From contig JAYVCI010000102.1 in assembly GCA_043750035.1 (NCBI GenBank), positions 1 through 16,030 of the forward strand: DNA of 16,030 nucleotides, written 5' to 3'. Shown here piece by piece: positions 15,095-16,030 of the stretch. The stretch's first letter is position 1. Each line of letters starts with the position of its first letter. This DNA is from CANJUD01 sp043750035 (GTDB lineage Bacteria > Bacteroidota > Bacteroidia > UKL13-3). The notes beneath the pieces are model-generated. The model did no database searches. It was not told the DNA's origin and worked only from the letters and a program-made list of their open reading frames with translations. Position numbers and translations under genes: made by a program.

Positions 15095-15124
15095 TTGATA
15101 ATGCAATTTTTCTGTGTACATTTG
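15095..15124 (+). promoter_or_regulatory. promoter of the beta-helix protein gene
   Basis: TTG at 15095-15097, preceded by TTTG at 15091-15094, is followed after exactly 19 bp by TACATTTG at 15117-15124. This is the best match to the Bacteroidota promoter in the window. The ATG at 15146-15148 follows 21 bp later after an A-rich leader, as is usual in this phylum. Confidence 0.7.
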
Positions 15125-15145
15125 TACTAACAAATAAAAAAATAT

Positions 15146-16030
15146 ATGCTCCAGAAATTCTACACACTCAAAAAAATCCTGCTAACTTTCATTTTACTAA
15201 CAGGTATCTCTCAGGCTATTAACGCACAAAATGTTGCACTTACCGCCACAGGCGGCACAACCAGTGCATCGTATTCCACTTTGGGCGGGGCGTTTTCCGC
15301 CATCAATTCTGGTACACATACCGGAACTATCACTATCAGTATTACAGCCAGCACTTCTGAAGCGGCAGGTGGGGCAACATTGAATGCCAGCGGAAGCGGA
15401 AGTGCCTCTTATTCCTCAATTGCAATTACCCCAAGCGGAGCCAGGACAGTTTCTGCTGCGGTAACAGCCGGTTCTCCGCTTATTAATTTGAACGGGGCCG
15501 ACAATGTGAAAATAGACGGATTAAACACCGGGGGCAATTCGCTTACTATTTCAAATACAACGGCATCAGCAACTACCGGCACCTCAACCATCCTATTTAT
15601 AGGAGGTGCGACCAGTAATAAAATTACAAATTGCAGCATACTGGGTTCTTTTTCTGCGGCTGTAGGCACCAATGGTGGCAATATCTTTTTCAGCACCGAT
15701 GGGACTACTGCAAACGGAAATGACAATGATACCATATCATTCAATGATATTGGCCCTGCGGGAAGCAACCTCTCAACAAAAGGTGTTTATATGAATGGCT
15801 CCACTACCACAACGGCCATTAACAATAGCGGTAATTTAATAACCAACAATAATATCTATGATTATTTTGGAGCTGCAGTAACCAGTGCTGGCGTTTATAT
15901 TTCAACGGGAAATACTGATAATAATATTAACAATAACAAATTTTACCAAACAGCATCGAGAACGCAGACTACAGGTGCTCAACATTCAGCTATATGGATA
16001 GCCACTACGGCTGGAAATAATTTTTTGGTT
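15146..16030 (+). CDS. secreted beta-helix-type protein, N-terminal part (runs off window)
   Basis: An open frame of 295 codons from the ATG at 15146-15148 to the last base, with no stop, so the gene is cut by the window edge. Residues 1-28 are a signal peptide (basic start, LLTFILLTG core, end INAQ). The mature part is rich in Thr, Ser, Asn, Gly and Ala with short repeated turns such as NVKIDGLN, NKITNCSILG, DTISFNDIGP, NLITNNNIYDYF and NNINNNKFYQ, the look of right-handed parallel beta-helix coils, and a start resembling that of very large Bacteroidota surface proteins. Such proteins usually end in a type IX sorting domain, which would lie outside. The DNA is visibly richer in G and C (many GCC, ACC, GGC codons) than the neighbours. 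It is divergent from the CotH gene. The function cannot be told; adhesion or binding of a polymer is possible. Confidence 0.8.
   Translation, partial: MLQKFYTLKKILLTFILLTGISQAINAQNVALTATGGTTSASYSTLGGAFSAINSGTHTGTITISITASTSEAAGGATLNASGSGSASYSSIAITPSGARTVSAAVTAGSPLINLNGADNVKIDGLNTGGNSLTISNTTASATTGTSTILFIGGATSNKITNCSILGSFSAAVGTNGGNIFFSTDGTTANGNDNDTISFNDIGPAGSNLSTKGVYMNGSTTTTAINNSGNLITNNNIYDYFGAAVTSAGVYISTGNTDNNINNNKFYQTASRTQTTGAQHSAIWIATTAGNNFLV

Noticed and set aside
15409..15768. A long minus-strand open frame inside the beta-helix gene
   Set aside because: It is a shadow of the plus-strand secreted protein gene, which has a signal peptide and a well-placed promoter; the antisense product has no recognisable features.
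1..16030. CRISPR array, rRNA, tRNA, transposase or integrase genes
   Set aside because: No regularly spaced direct repeats, no RNA gene folds and no motifs of recombinases were seen on either strand.

Overview
The window looks like chromosomal DNA of a member of the Bacteroidota (Bacteroidetes); I cannot place it more finely. Four things support this. A TonB-dependent receptor with a carboxypeptidase-regulatory-like N-terminal domain is paired with a DUF4249 lipoprotein. A very large secreted protein ends in a C-terminal domain of the type IX secretion (Por) kind. Signal peptides end in -AQ. Gene starts have AT-rich leaders without clear Shine-Dalgarno sequences and are preceded by the Bacteroidota -7 promoter box TAnnTTTG. 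The DNA is AT-rich with frequent TATATA-like words.

Layout, left to right. Positions 1-154 hold no gene, only small inverted repeats. A RhuM-family protein (155-1153, minus) stands alone. A minus-strand pair follows: a TonB-dependent outer-membrane receptor (2187-4523) and, 26 bp downstream, a DUF4249 lipoprotein (1351-2160), probably a nutrient-uptake unit. A GNAT acetyltransferase of the ElaA/YjcF type (4722-5162) and kynureninase (5311-6576) come next, separated by an inverted repeat followed by a promoter. Upstream of kynureninase on the same strand is an unrecognised two-gene unit of 61 and 185 residues (6605-7355) with its own good promoter, then a RidA-family deaminase (7496-7879). Divergent from RidA is a plus-strand pair: a short 3-hydroxyacyl-CoA dehydrogenase-like protein with a degenerate NAD domain (7921-8589) and a small lipoprotein (8595-9035).

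A membrane-anchored glucosaminidase-like protein (9040-9564, minus) follows. An intergenic stretch with two kinds of repeat (9631-9692 and 9739-9873) separates it from a 1694-residue secreted CotH-kinase/lamin-tail protein (9884-14968, minus). From 15146 to the right edge, on the plus strand, an open reading frame has no stop inside the window; it encodes the N-terminus of a secreted beta-helix-type protein and has the clearest promoter in the window.

How the genes may work together: kynureninase and RidA could be remnants or part of a tryptophan/kynurenine degradation cluster, since RidA-like proteins serve as deaminases in that pathway, but no other pathway gene is present here. The receptor and DUF4249 protein should act together at the outer membrane. 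The CotH protein and the beta-helix protein are both probably exported, and the CotH protein is very likely cell-surface or secreted through the type IX system. I see no tRNA, rRNA, CRISPR array, transposase or integrase. The best candidate for something undescribed is the 61/185-residue pair; the most striking protein architecture is the six-fold repeated module of the CotH protein.
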